Source: Bacteroidales bacterium (GTDB taxonomy: Bacteria > Bacteroidota > Bacteroidia > Bacteroidales > Prolixibacteraceae). Taken from it: a DNA stretch of 64,000 bases. The stretch lies in NCBI GenBank assembly GCA_012719495.1, contig JAAYAG010000108.1:25714-89713 (forward strand), written 5' to 3'. How positions within the stretch are numbered: the first letter of the stretch is position 1; every line of letters starts with the position of its first letter. Positions 53,686 to 62,490 of this stretch are shown in pieces. Under the pieces are notes generated by a model. It saw only the letters and a list, made by a program, of their open reading frames with translations. It did not search any database and was not told the DNA's origin. The position numbers were made by a program, and so were the translations under genes.

Positions 53686-54954
53686 ATGCGAGTATTCAAA
53701 TTTGGCGGAGCATCGGTGAAAGATGCCGCCGGTGTTAAAAACCTGGCCTCCATAGTAGGGAAAGCCGAGGGCAGATTAGTGGTTGTAGTGTCGGCCATGG
53801 GAAAAATAACCAACGCACTCGAAGAATTGATTCGCCTATATGTGAATAAAGACGATAAAAAATGGGAGCAACTTACGGCCATCAAAAATTACCATACGCA
53901 AATTATGGAAGACCTTTTCGATAGCAGCGATCCTGTTTTTTCAGAAATCGATTCCATGTTTTTCCGCATCGAAGATCGCCTGCACCGCCTCCCTTCGCTC
54001 AATTTTAATTTTGAATACGACCAGTTTATTGGTTATGGCGAACTGCTTTCAACAAAAATTGTAAGCGCTTACCTGATCAAATCCGGAATAAAAAATAAGT
54101 GGATCGACATACGTTTCAGCCTGAAAACCGACGATAAATGGCGCGAAGCCAATGTAGACGAAGAACTATCGGCAAAGCTCATCAGTCAGGAATTTTCGTT
54201 TGCCGACGAGAAAATTTATCTTACACAAGGCTTTATAGGGGCAACCAACTCAGACCTCACCACATCACTGGGCCGCGAAGGTTCTGACTACACCGCAGCT
54301 ATCCTTGGAAGCATATTAAAAGCCGAAAAGGTAGAAATATGGAAAGATGTACCGGGCATACTCAATGCCGACCCACAATACTTCAAGAATCCCGTCAAAA
54401 TAGATGAGATGAGTTACCGCGAAGCTGTTGAGCTCACATTTTTTGGAGCCAAAGTAATTCACCCAAAAACCATTAAACCATTATATAACAACAAAATACC
54501 GCTTCATGTGCGGTCTTTTATCGAGCCCGAAGTTGAAGGAACAATTATCGGCCCCGAACAGGATAAAGAATATTCAAACCCTATTCCGGTTTTTGTAATG
54601 AAATCCCGTCAGGTACTGATTACTCTGTCGCAACCCGATTTCTCGTTTATGGATGAAGATAGTCTGGCATGGAGCTTCGAAATATTTCACGAACTTGGAA
54701 TGAAAATCAACCTCATACAACTCTCTGCCCTTAACCTGTCAATTTCTATTGATGTTCCCGAACATGGAATAATGGAACTGATTGAGAAATTGTCGGATCA
54801 GTTCGAGGTGAAATACAACGACGGGCTAAGTTTAATTACTATAAGACATTACACAGCCGAGGCTATAAAAAATGAAATTGGCCACCGTAACGTATATGTC
54901 GAACAGCGCACGCGGCGTATTGCCCGTTTCTTAGTAAAAAACGATCATAAATAA
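53686..54954 (+). CDS. lysC: Aspartate kinase (monofunctional)
   Basis: Phosphorylates aspartate, the first step to Lys, Thr, Met and diaminopimelate. 422 residues: kinase domain with N-terminal FKFGGASVKDA (the usual KFGGTSV with Ala for Thr), LTQGFIGATN and TSLGREGSDYTAA, WKDVPGILNADP, and EAVELTFFGAKVIHPKTIKP; C-terminal ACT-type regulatory region (about 300-420). Monofunctional: no homoserine dehydrogenase follows. Monocistronic by its terminator. In Bacteroidota several aspartokinases with different feedback often coexist; which one this is cannot be said. Confidence 0.9.
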   Translation: MRVFKFGGASVKDAAGVKNLASIVGKAEGRLVVVVSAMGKITNALEELIRLYVNKDDKKWEQLTAIKNYHTQIMEDLFDSSDPVFSEIDSMFFRIEDRLHRLPSLNFNFEYDQFIGYGELLSTKIVSAYLIKSGIKNKWIDIRFSLKTDDKWREANVDEELSAKLISQEFSFADEKIYLTQGFIGATNSDLTTSLGREGSDYTAAILGSILKAEKVEIWKDVPGILNADPQYFKNPVKIDEMSYREAVELTFFGAKVIHPKTIKPLYNNKIPLHVRSFIEPEVEGTIIGPEQDKEYSNPIPVFVMKSRQVLITLSQPDFSFMDEDSLAWSFEIFHELGMKINLIQLSALNLSISIDVPEHGIMELIEKLSDQFEVKYNDGLSLITIRHYTAEAIKNEIGHRNVYVEQRTRRIARFLVKNDHK

Positions 54955-54995
54955 AAAACGAAAGGGCTGCCCAATGTGGATAGCCCTTTTGTTTT
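54955..54995 (+). terminator. Intrinsic terminator between lysC and the KAS III-like gene
   Basis: AAAACGAAAGGGCT pairs with AGCCCTTTTGTTTT (one G-T pair) around a 13-base loop, three bases after the lysC stop and between convergent genes. Confidence 0.8.
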
Positions 54996-55011
54996 GGTAT
55001 ATTTCAGTTGC

Positions 55012-56097
55012 TTATGGTTCGCGATAAACAATAGCGTTAATGGTCATGCCCGCCCCTACCGAAGTGAAAATAATGTTATCACCACTTTTGATTTCGTGAT
55101 TTGGCATTTTCTTCTTCTTAATCATATCGAACATAGTAGGAATGGTAGCCGATGAGGTATTTCCGAGTTTACTAATTGTCATCGGCATAATACTGGTTGT
55201 GTCTCCTTTTACCTTATATAAGCGCATCAGTCGCTGACAAATTGCCTCATCCATTTTTTCGTTTGCCTGGTGAATGAGTACTTTGTTTATATCGGAAAGT
55301 GCCAGGCCCGCTTTATCAATGGCTTCTTTAGCCACACCTGGTACGTATTGCAATGCATACACATACACCTTATGCCCTAACATTCGAAGGTAACGTTTAT
55401 CCTGATCAGCATCGGGGTTCAGCGAGGGACCCATTGTTAAAAATTCGGCACTCTCAACAGCATCGGTACGTTCGGCCTGCGAAAGAATCCCAACAGGAAC
55501 ATCACTTTCTATACCTTCGACCACGACGGCCCCTGCCCCATCTCCAAAAATCATACAGTCACGATCGTATGGATCGCTGGCACGGGTATTCACATCGGCT
55601 CCAACAACCAATCCCCGCTTATGTATACCGGATTTAATTAAAGCATTGGCAACAATCATGGCTTGTACCCATCCCGGACAACCTGCAATAACATCAAAAG
55701 CAATCATCGACGGCTTTACAATGTTCATTTTTTGCTTTACCCTGGCTGCCACATTAGGAATGAGTAGCGAATTGTTGGATCCTTCATGCATATCACCATA
55801 ATTATGACCTACGATAATAAAGTCAAGAGAATCGGGATCAATACCGCCACTCTCCAAGGCATCGAGGCCAGCAAGCGCACCCAGGTCTGAGGTGACCTGC
55901 TGGCTTGTTACTACCCTACGTTCACCTATATTGGTAATCTCATGAAATTTATCAATAATTTCTCTGTTCGGTTTATCGATCACCTTCCGATCTTTCGAAT
56001 CGTAGAACTGACGCGAAAGAAAATCGTCGTTTTTCACAAGCACCTCAGGAATAAAGCTTCCCGAAGCAATAATTTTTGTATATATTTCTTTTCCCAT
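55012..56097 (-). CDS. 3-oxoacyl-ACP synthase III family protein (FabH-like)
   Basis: 361-residue thiolase-fold condensing enzyme. Catalytic triad: Cys in DVIAGCPGWVQAM, His in VLIHQANEKMDE and Asn in KLGNTSSATIPTM. The C-terminal glycine loop SVGAGMTINAIVYREP is intact. It differs from ordinary FabH in its longer N-terminal part (DSKDRKVIDKPNREIIDKFH), as in Bacteroidota KAS III paralogues that make starter units for other acyl products. Next to lpxH (19 bases), probably in one transcript; which starter it uses is unknown. Confidence 0.87.
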   Translation of the reverse strand: MGKEIYTKIIASGSFIPEVLVKNDDFLSRQFYDSKDRKVIDKPNREIIDKFHEITNIGERRVVTSQQVTSDLGALAGLDALESGGIDPDSLDFIIVGHNYGDMHEGSNNSLLIPNVAARVKQKMNIVKPSMIAFDVIAGCPGWVQAMIVANALIKSGIHKRGLVVGADVNTRASDPYDRDCMIFGDGAGAVVVEGIESDVPVGILSQAERTDAVESAEFLTMGPSLNPDADQDKRYLRMLGHKVYVYALQYVPGVAKEAIDKAGLALSDINKVLIHQANEKMDEAICQRLMRLYKVKGDTTSIMPMTISKLGNTSSATIPTMFDMIKKKKMPNHEIKSGDNIIFTSVGAGMTINAIVYREP

Positions 56098-56116
56098 AAA
56101 AAAAGATTATAGTAAT

Positions 56117-56878
56117 CTATTTTTGAAAACGTTTTAATTCTACATTGATGCCGTCGTACACGGCAAACGAATAAAAATTGAACCACTCTCCCAGGAAGAA
56201 CAACATTGTTCCAGGGCTAATTTCGGTCTGGTTCAGCACATGCCGATGTCCAACAATAAAATAATCGACATGCTGTTTTTTTATGAATTGACGAGCAAAG
56301 CATACAGCGGCTTCATTTTCCAAATCGTCGGCATACTCTGGTTGTACTCCTTTCGATATACGGCTCTTTTTTGCCCAACTATGCCCAAACCAGAGGGCGA
56401 CATTGGGGTGTAAGCGCGAAAAAAAGAATTGGGCTGTTTTGCTGGTAAATAATCGTTTCAGCAACATATATCCCCGGTCTGACGGATCGAGTCCATCACC
56501 ATGCCCCAGATAAAACACTTTACCGGCAATTGTGGTAACAATAGGTTCGCGATGAACGATAACCCCGATTTCTGACGGCAAATAATCGTCTACCCAAACG
56601 TCGTGGTTTCCTGTAAAAAAATGGACTTTTATTCCCCGGTCTGTCAATTCAGCAATTTTCCCCAACGTACGTACAAAACCACGCGGCACTACTTTACGAT
56701 ATTCATACCAAAAGTCGAAAATATCGCCTAACAGATAAATCTCACTGGCATCGCGCCCTGCCTGGTCAAGCAAGTCAACAAACAAACGTTCACGACCTGC
56801 ATTATTGCTAAGTGCCGGAGCTCCTAGATGGACATCGGAGATAAAATATGTTTTTCTATCGGTCAATCCCTTTTTCAA
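56117..56878 (-). CDS. lpxH: UDP-2,3-diacylglucosamine diphosphatase
   Basis: Calcineurin-like metallophosphatase of lipid A synthesis, producing lipid X. 253 residues with the metal site motifs FISDVHLGAPA, LLGDIFDFWYEY, FFTGNHDVWVDDY, YLGHGDGLDPSD and FIVGHRHVLN. All metal ligands appear present. Peripheral membrane protein. It precedes the KAS III-like gene in the same direction. An imperfect -7 like sequence (TATCTTGCG) is found upstream on the minus strand. Confidence 0.88.
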   Translation of the reverse strand: MKKGLTDRKTYFISDVHLGAPALSNNAGRERLFVDLLDQAGRDASEIYLLGDIFDFWYEYRKVVPRGFVRTLGKIAELTDRGIKVHFFTGNHDVWVDDYLPSEIGVIVHREPIVTTIAGKVFYLGHGDGLDPSDRGYMLLKRLFTSKTAQFFFSRLHPNVALWFGHSWAKKSRISKGVQPEYADDLENEAAVCFARQFIKKQHVDYFIVGHRHVLNQTEISPGTMLFFLGEWFNFYSFAVYDGINVELKRFQK

Positions 56879-56988
56879 ATTAATGAGTACACTATTTTAA
56901 TTAGCGTAACCAATGGCCAGGTTCACCGGAACTCAAATTTCCACTATCCGGTTTTAAAAAAACGTGCGCAAGATAGAAAAAAACATAT

Positions 56989-57010
56989 AAGGTGTATGAA
57001 AAAACACCTT
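56989..57010 (-). terminator. Hairpin downstream of the TlpA-like gene
   Basis: AAGGTGT (56989-56995) and ACACCTT (57004-57010) form a 7-bp stem; on the minus strand it is followed by ATATGTTTTTTTC. A second hairpin, GCCCA/TGGGC, lies at about 57016-57028. Confidence 0.55.
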
Positions 57011-57053
57011 CGCAAGCCCAAAGTGGGCCAAAAGCATCGAATATTGAAAACAA

Positions 57054-58301
57054 TCAGTTCAAAATTTCGCTCAATTTACGGTGAAGGGCAGGTCCTTTCA
57101 AATCACGGGCAATGATTTTTCCCTCGGGATCGAGCAGATAGTTGAACGGGATCATTTGCACATTGTAGTTGGCAACAGCCACATTGCTTCCATTCATATC
57201 GCCAACATTTGTCCAAGTAAGCTGATCTCTCTCAATTGCTTGCACCCATGCTTGCTTTGTTGTATCAATGCTGACCTGATAAATTTCGAACCCTTTATTT
57301 TTAAATTCTTTGTAGTTTTCTTTTAGCACCGGGTTCATTATCCGGCTTGTTGCATCGAAAGCTGACCAGAAATGCAACAAAACATATTTTCCGCGCATCG
57401 ACGATAGCTTTACTTCACGTCCGCTTACATCGGGCAACGAAACATCGGGCGAATTAACCCCAACTTGGTTGATATATGCCTGCAATTGCTGGTTTTTTAC
57501 ATTTTTCATAATGGTTTTGGCATCTTCGTACAAGGTCTTTGCGTGTTCAGAATTAGGATACATTGAATATAAAGCAGAAGCTGCCACTTTAATGGTTTGC
57601 AAATCCTGCACTACATAATTACCGTTACTGAATTTCTGATAAATTGCCAATACCGACGCCAGCGAAAACGGATTTTCGAGAATGAATTTGTTCGAAAATT
57701 CTTGCTGCTTATTGTACAATGCATTCATCTTATCGAGTAAAACATTCCTTTTAGCATCAAAATCAGCATCGCCACGCTGAAGGTTCAACAACGATTGCAG
57801 CGAATCAAGTGAAGCATTTGTACGCATCAGGTGCCGATTGAGCAAAAGAACCTTTTCTGAACCTGGTGACCCTTTAATTTCGTAATCAGATGAGAAATTG
57901 ATAAAATCGGCTGAAAGGGCAACTCGCTCTGCAGAGTCGAGCAAAAGGGTAATAAACCTCTGATCCCCAAGCCTAAGGAGAAAAAAAGTAGGCTGATTGA
58001 CCATACTTTTCAATGTAAACTCGCCATCTTTGCCAATGCTAGTTGAATCGAACGGAAAAGTTTCATTTATGCCCAATTTGTCGAGGTAAACCTTGTTGGT
58101 AAGTGAATTTGTAATAGTCCCTTTAATTGTAACCTGACCTGGCTTTGAACAAGAAAATAAAAATAAACTAAAAAATATCGCCATAAAAATAACTCCTATC
58201 CGACTGGATAAGAATGTATTCTCACCAATATTTGTTTTGGGGCTTTCTATAATGTCAGGGTAAAAATCAGAACCGTTGTCATTAGGATATGTTAGTTCCA
58301 T
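57054..58301 (-). CDS. TlpA-like thioredoxin-fold lipoprotein without the CxxC pair
   Basis: 415 residues. A lipoprotein signal, VIFMAIFFSLFLFSC, ends near Cys51; the 39 residues before it are unusual, and ATG 58184 (MAIFFS) may be the true start, although the signal would then lack a positive charge. Next comes a DUF4369-like domain (VTIKGTITNSLTNKVYLDKL), a helical linker, and a C-terminal AhpC/TlpA thioredoxin domain (SPDVSLPDVSGREVKLSSMRGKYVLLHFW type). Where an active TlpA has WCxxC, this protein has HFWSAFDATSR, with no cysteine. The conserved cis-Pro region NVQMIPFNYLLDPEGKII is present. The fold is likely kept but not the disulfide redox function. Confidence 0.82.
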   Translation of the reverse strand: MELTYPNDNGSDFYPDIIESPKTNIGENTFLSSRIGVIFMAIFFSLFLFSCSKPGQVTIKGTITNSLTNKVYLDKLGINETFPFDSTSIGKDGEFTLKSMVNQPTFFLLRLGDQRFITLLLDSAERVALSADFINFSSDYEIKGSPGSEKVLLLNRHLMRTNASLDSLQSLLNLQRGDADFDAKRNVLLDKMNALYNKQQEFSNKFILENPFSLASVLAIYQKFSNGNYVVQDLQTIKVAASALYSMYPNSEHAKTLYEDAKTIMKNVKNQQLQAYINQVGVNSPDVSLPDVSGREVKLSSMRGKYVLLHFWSAFDATSRIMNPVLKENYKEFKNKGFEIYQVSIDTTKQAWVQAIERDQLTWTNVGDMNGSNVAVANYNVQMIPFNYLLDPEGKIIARDLKGPALHRKLSEILN

Positions 58302-58428
58302 TATATGTCATTTAAACTTGTTAATCGCCTTTGCGTACTATTTGCCGCTAATATACTAAATTAGGGTTAAGCCGTTTCGCTTATAACAATTTTTAAGACT
58401 TTACATAAGCTGGATCGAACAAAAGAAT

Positions 58429-58436
58429 TACTTTTG
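58429..58436 (+). promoter_or_regulatory. -7 element before ribF
   Basis: TACTTTTG matches TAnnTTTG exactly, 55 bases before the ribF ATG. No clear -33 TTTG is seen. Confidence 0.4.
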
Positions 58437-58491
58437 CAGGTAGCATTAATGCAAGGTAAAACTCAAAATTAAATAATTATCGGTTATATCT

Positions 58492-59433
58492 ATGCTAATA
58501 CATCACGACATCAACCTGTTCAAAGCCACCAATCCGGTAATAACTATCGGCACCTTCGATGGCGTACATCTGGGGCATAAGCAAGTTATTTCACGGTTGA
58601 ATAACCTGGCGCGCAACGTACAAGGTGAAAGTGTGATTTTTACGTTTTACCCCCACCCACGGCTGGTCGTTTCGGCCCACGAATCGAACCTTCGTTTGCT
58701 TACCACCTTTGAAGAAAAGGCACGCTTGATTGAAGAAGCCGGAATAGATCACCTAGTGGTGTACCCTTTCACGATCGACTTTGCCGAGCTAACCTACGAA
58801 CAATTCATTCGTGAGATCCTAATCGAAAAGCTAGGCCTTCACACGCTTGTTATCGGGCACGACCATCGCTTAGGAAAAAACCGCGAAGGTACTTTCGACA
58901 ATGTGGTTGCCTTATCGCAAAAGCTGCATTTCGGGGTTGAAAAAATAGAGACCTTTCTGATTAACGATGTCGATATCAGCTCATCGAAAGTGCGCAATGC
59001 CCTGCAAAAAGGTGAAATAGAAAAAGCCAATGAATATTTGGGTTATAACTACCAGCTTACAGGTACCGTTGCCAGCGGCAGCCAGATAGGCCGTAACATT
59101 GGCTTCCCCACCGCAAACATTGTAACTGCCGATTTTTCAAAACTGATTCCCGACGAAGGAGTATACGCGGTAACCGTTTCATTCGAAGGAAAAACATACA
59201 ACGGAATGCTCAACATCGGTTACCGGCCTACTATTGACGCCAATGCCGACCATCGAACCATTGAAGTACATATCTTCGCTTTCGAAGGCGATATATACCA
59301 GAAAGAAATAACTATAAAATTCCTGAAAAGAATTCGCGACGAGAAAAAGTTTGCTTCCATAGAGGACCTCCGGCTTCAACTGATTGAAGACAGGAAAACC
59401 GTTGAAAGCCTTTTTCCACTACCGTTGAATTAA
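58492..59433 (+). CDS. ribF: Bifunctional riboflavin kinase / FAD synthetase
   Basis: Makes FMN and then FAD. 313 residues: N-terminal nucleotidyltransferase domain (about 1-180) with TIGTFDGVHLGHKQVISRL and the ISSSKVRNALQKG motif; C-terminal riboflavin kinase domain (about 185-310) with SQIGRNIGFPTANI and the MLNIGYRPTID block. Complete and ordinary. No riboswitch-like leader is evident. Confidence 0.95.
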   Translation: MLIHHDINLFKATNPVITIGTFDGVHLGHKQVISRLNNLARNVQGESVIFTFYPHPRLVVSAHESNLRLLTTFEEKARLIEEAGIDHLVVYPFTIDFAELTYEQFIREILIEKLGLHTLVIGHDHRLGKNREGTFDNVVALSQKLHFGVEKIETFLINDVDISSSKVRNALQKGEIEKANEYLGYNYQLTGTVASGSQIGRNIGFPTANIVTADFSKLIPDEGVYAVTVSFEGKTYNGMLNIGYRPTIDANADHRTIEVHIFAFEGDIYQKEITIKFLKRIRDEKKFASIEDLRLQLIEDRKTVESLFPLPLN

Positions 59434-59501
59434 CGCTGTAACTATTTAACCACAAGTTCTTTTTGCATTAATACATAGAAATAAATCGCACGAAATGTGA
59501 G

Positions 59502-59533
59502 TTTGCCAATCTGCAAGCTATACACTATCTTTG
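59502..59533 (+). promoter_or_regulatory. Bacteroidota-type promoter of ahcY
   Basis: TTTG at 59502-59505 and TATCTTTG at 59526-59533 with a 20-base spacer, an exact match to both consensus elements. Transcription would start about 14 bases before the ATG at 59553. Confidence 0.75.
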
Positions 59534-59552
59534 CAACCTAATTTTTGTAAAC

Positions 59553-60971
59553 ATGACATTAGTAAACGAAAAAACATTGCCATATAAAGTTGCTGACATT
59601 GCGTTAGCCAATTTTGGCAGAAAAGAGATTGAAATAGCCGAGAAAGAAATGCCGGGGCTGATGGCCCTCCGCAAAAAATACGGCACGACCAAGCCACTTA
59701 AAGGCGCCCGGATTATGGGTTCGCTGCACATGACCATTCAAACCGCCGTACTTATTGAAACCCTTGTAGAACTTGGAGCACAGGTTCGTTGGGCAAGCTG
59801 CAATATTTTCTCAACTCAAGACCATGCTGCAGCAGCCATTGCTGCTGCCGGGATACCAGTTTTTGCATGGAAAGGTGAAACGTTGGCCGAATATTGGTGG
59901 TGTACCGAACGTGCCCTCGATTTTGGAAACGGCAAAGGGCCTACACTAATTGTTGACGATGGAGGTGACGCTACCTTAATGATCCACCTGGGCTGTGCTG
60001 CAGAAAAAGACTCGTCGCTGCTTGATGTTAAAACAGAAGCGATTGACGAAATTGAACTGTATGCCTGCCTTAAGAAAATTTTGGCCGAAACACCCAAGCG
60101 CTGGAGTTCTGTTGCCGCCGAAATAAAAGGGGTATCTGAAGAAACCACCACAGGTGTACACCGCCTCTACCAAATGATGGAAGAAGGGAAGTTGTTGTTC
60201 CCCGCCATCAACGTAAACGACTCGGTGACCAAATCTAAATTCGACAATCTGTACGGGTGCCGCGAATCACTTGCCGATGGTATTAAACGTGCTACCGACG
60301 TGATGATTGCCGGAAAAGTTGTTGTTGTTGCCGGTTACGGTGACGTTGGCAAAGGCTGTGCCCGTTCGATGCGTGGGTATGGTGCCCGGGTTATCGTTAC
60401 CGAAATTGACCCTATTTGCGCCCTTCAGGCTGCCATGGAAGGTTTCGAAGTAAAACCAATGGAAGAAACCCTTTGCGAAGGAAATATCTATGTAACAACA
60501 ACAGGAAACCGCGATATCATTACAGCAGAACACATGGCTGCAATGAAAGACCAATCGATTGTGTGCAACATTGGCCACTTCGATAATGAAATTCAGGTAG
60601 GCCGTCTTGAAAAATGGGAAGGAATTAAAAAAACCAATATTAAACCGCAGGTCGACAAATACACCTATCCCGATGGCCATTCTATATTCCTTCTTGCCGA
60701 AGGCCGCCTTGTAAACTTAGGTTGTGCTACCGGTCACCCATCGTTTGTGATGAGCAATTCGTTTACCAATCAAACCCTGGCACAAATTGAATTGTACACC
60801 AAAAACCTTGAAACCAATGTTTACCGCTTGCCGAAGCACCTCGACGAAGAAGTTGCCCGCTTACACCTTGAACAAATTGGGGTTAAGCTTACAAAACTTT
60901 CAGAAGAACAGGCAAAATACATTGGCGTTCCTGTTGAAGGCCCATATAAACCTGAACATTACAGATACTAG
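59553..60971 (+). CDS. ahcY: S-adenosylhomocysteinase
   Basis: Hydrolyses S-adenosylhomocysteine to adenosine and homocysteine in the methyl cycle. 472 residues; substrate region with [16 protein letters not shown] and [15 protein letters not shown], active-site [19 protein letters not shown]-binding [18 protein letters not shown], and C-terminal KPEHYRY-type ending with Lys and Tyr that close over NAD. All expected residues are present. Single-gene transcript with its own promoter and terminator. Confidence 0.97.
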   Translation: MTLVNEKTLPYKVADIALANFGRKEIEIAEKEMPGLMALRKKYGTTKPLKGARIMGSLHMTIQTAVLIETLVELGAQVRWASCNIFSTQDHAAAAIAAAGIPVFAWKGETLAEYWWCTERALDFGNGKGPTLIVDDGGDATLMIHLGCAAEKDSSLLDVKTEAIDEIELYACLKKILAETPKRWSSVAAEIKGVSEETTTGVHRLYQMMEEGKLLFPAINVNDSVTKSKFDNLYGCRESLADGIKRATDVMIAGKVVVVAGYGDVGKGCARSMRGYGARVIVTEIDPICALQAAMEGFEVKPMEETLCEGNIYVTTTGNRDIITAEHMAAMKDQSIVCNIGHFDNEIQVGRLEKWEGIKKTNIKPQVDKYTYPDGHSIFLLAEGRLVNLGCATGHPSFVMSNSFTNQTLAQIELYTKNLETNVYRLPKHLDEEVARLHLEQIGVKLTKLSEEQAKYIGVPVEGPYKPEHYRY

Positions 60972-60990
60972 TAATCTAGCGCTACAATAT

Positions 60991-61027
60991 AAAAAGGATG
61001 TCACCTCTTTGGGATGACATCCTTTTT
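60991..61027 (+). terminator. Intrinsic terminator after ahcY
   Basis: A perfect 13-bp stem AAAAAGGATGTCA / TGACATCCTTTTT with an 11-base loop, 20 bases after the ahcY stop. Confidence 0.9.
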
Positions 61028-61151
61028 TATTTCAGTAAGGGTTAAAGAAACTATTGTGTCATGCAATAAAAAAGCAGGAACATGTCCTGCTTTTTCAAAA
61101 CTAAGCTTATTTAAATCCTCTCCTATGATGAAAATTTCTCTATTGCTTAAA

Positions 61152-61628
61152 TTAGCGTTGGCCACCACGTTGGCCGCCACGTTGGCCGCCGGGAGCACCA
61201 GGAGCACCAGGAGCACCACCAGGAGCACCACCTTGGCGTTGTTGCATGCGTTGACGGCGTTCTTCCTGACGTTGTTTTTCCAACGCTTCGTATTTTGTGT
61301 ACTGTTCGGCAGTGAATACTTTTTTCAATTCAGCATTCTTTTCCGTATTCATTTCGTCCATTTTCTTACGCATGTCTTCAAAGTTTCCTTGACCACCAGC
61401 GCCTTGGAAAATTTCACCCATCTTTTTTGAATATTTCAAATTGATGGCTTGAACTTCAGTTTTTTGTTTATCATCCAATTTCAAATCCTCAGCCATACGA
61501 TCGGTTTGGCTTTTAGCCATTTGTTCAGGATCCATCTGTCCGAAACCACCGCCTTGTGGAGGTTGTGCATTCGATGCAATAACTGCAACGACAATCAATA
61601 AACATGTAAATAAGGCTTTAAATTTCAT
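61152..61628 (-). CDS. Spy/CpxP-like periplasmic protein with Gly-rich C-terminus
   Basis: 158 residues. A signal peptide (LLIVVAVIASNAQ) is followed by helices rich in Lys, Gln and Met (DLKLDDKQKTEVQAINLKYS; FTAEQYTKYEALEKQRQEER) resembling the LTxxQ-type helical proteins of the Spy/CpxP/DUF4890 group, envelope chaperones or stress proteins. The last 30 or so residues are low complexity: GAP and GGQR repeats. Upstream of it, on the same strand and 117 bases away, is an ABC permease gene; whether they share a transcript is unclear. Confidence 0.75.
   Translation of the reverse strand: MKFKALFTCLLIVVAVIASNAQPPQGGGFGQMDPEQMAKSQTDRMAEDLKLDDKQKTEVQAINLKYSKKMGEIFQGAGGQGNFEDMRKKMDEMNTEKNAELKKVFTAEQYTKYEALEKQRQEERRQRMQQRQGGAPGGAPGAPGAPGGQRGGQRGGQR
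61156..61230. repeat. Two short tandem repeat arrays in the Spy-like gene
   Basis: A unit of 12 bases, CGTTGGCCGCCA with one variant base, occurs three times and encodes GGQR on the minus strand. It is followed by about four copies of a 9-12 base unit (GGAGCACCA with or without an extra ACC), encoding GAP/GGAP. Units are in frame multiples of three. Confidence 0.75.
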
Positions 61629-61745
61629 AATAACTGTGTTTTAAATTTTGTACATCAAAAAAAATCTTGTTGAGACATTACTGTTGATGTCTTGCAACTC
61701 TTTATAGATTAAAAAACAGTGATTTGGTTTAATCTTAAACTCAAA

Positions 61746-62456
61746 TTATCCCAAAAATTTTTCACGTTTTTGTAAATTAAGCAACGCAGCCAACATAAAA
61801 ACGACGCCACCAGCCATAAGAAAGATGCGGTTTTTAATTGTAATATTGGCCCATACCATTGCATTAGTGCCGTTTGTATTTCCCCAAGGATTAAAAAACA
61901 CGTTCCACTGACTGTTTTGGATTGCACTACTAAACATCATCAAAACAAGCGAGATGATGATAATAATTGCCGCTGTTCCGTTGCCAGAACGGGTAACCGT
62001 TGCCAGAAAGAAGGTTAAGAATCCCATAAAAAACAAAGGGAACATTACTGAAAAAGCCATGTTGAACAATGGGAAATTGGTCAAGCTTACTTTTAGCAGA
62101 AACCCTAGCAAAAGCACAAACAAAAATGTAATGCCATAAATAAGTAACACCCTCATGAACCACACCCGAAACCTATAGTCGGGAATACCGAATATTATTT
62201 CAAGGGTACGTGCATCTTTGTCGCTCTGAATGCCAAATGCAACAGGATAAAAAAGCAACAAAGCACCTACCAACATCAATATTCCGTATACATCAGACGG
62301 AGACAGCACCTGCCCCTGCGCAAGATTCAGTATGGTGATAAGCAAAAACAGGCCAACAGCTCCCAGCAGAAAATAGATAAACTTATTTCCGAAGATGATT
62401 TTCAGATTGTAGAAAATCATTACGATCTGTCGCTTTATGGTATCGAATATCTTCAT
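61746..62456 (-). CDS. ABC-2 type transporter permease
   Basis: 236 residues with six transmembrane helices (for example FIYFLLGAVGLFLLITILNL and FFLATVTRSGNGTAAIIIII). The loop QSDKDARTLEIIFGIPDYRFRVW is typical of ABC-2 permeases of the NosY/gliding type. It follows the ATPase gene by 34 bases and should form the complex with it. Substrate unknown. Confidence 0.83.
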   Translation of the reverse strand: MKIFDTIKRQIVMIFYNLKIIFGNKFIYFLLGAVGLFLLITILNLAQGQVLSPSDVYGILMLVGALLLFYPVAFGIQSDKDARTLEIIFGIPDYRFRVWFMRVLLIYGITFLFVLLLGFLLKVSLTNFPLFNMAFSVMFPLFFMGFLTFFLATVTRSGNGTAAIIIIISLVLMMFSSAIQNSQWNVFFNPWGNTNGTNAMVWANITIKNRIFLMAGGVVFMLAALLNLQKREKFLG

Positions 62457-62490
62457 TTCGTTGTTTTTAATTGTTTACCATGTATTCCAT

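Noticed and set aside
59434..59552. Possible SAH or SAM riboswitch before ahcY
   Set aside because: The transcript would start only about 14 bases before the ATG, leaving no room for an RNA aptamer.
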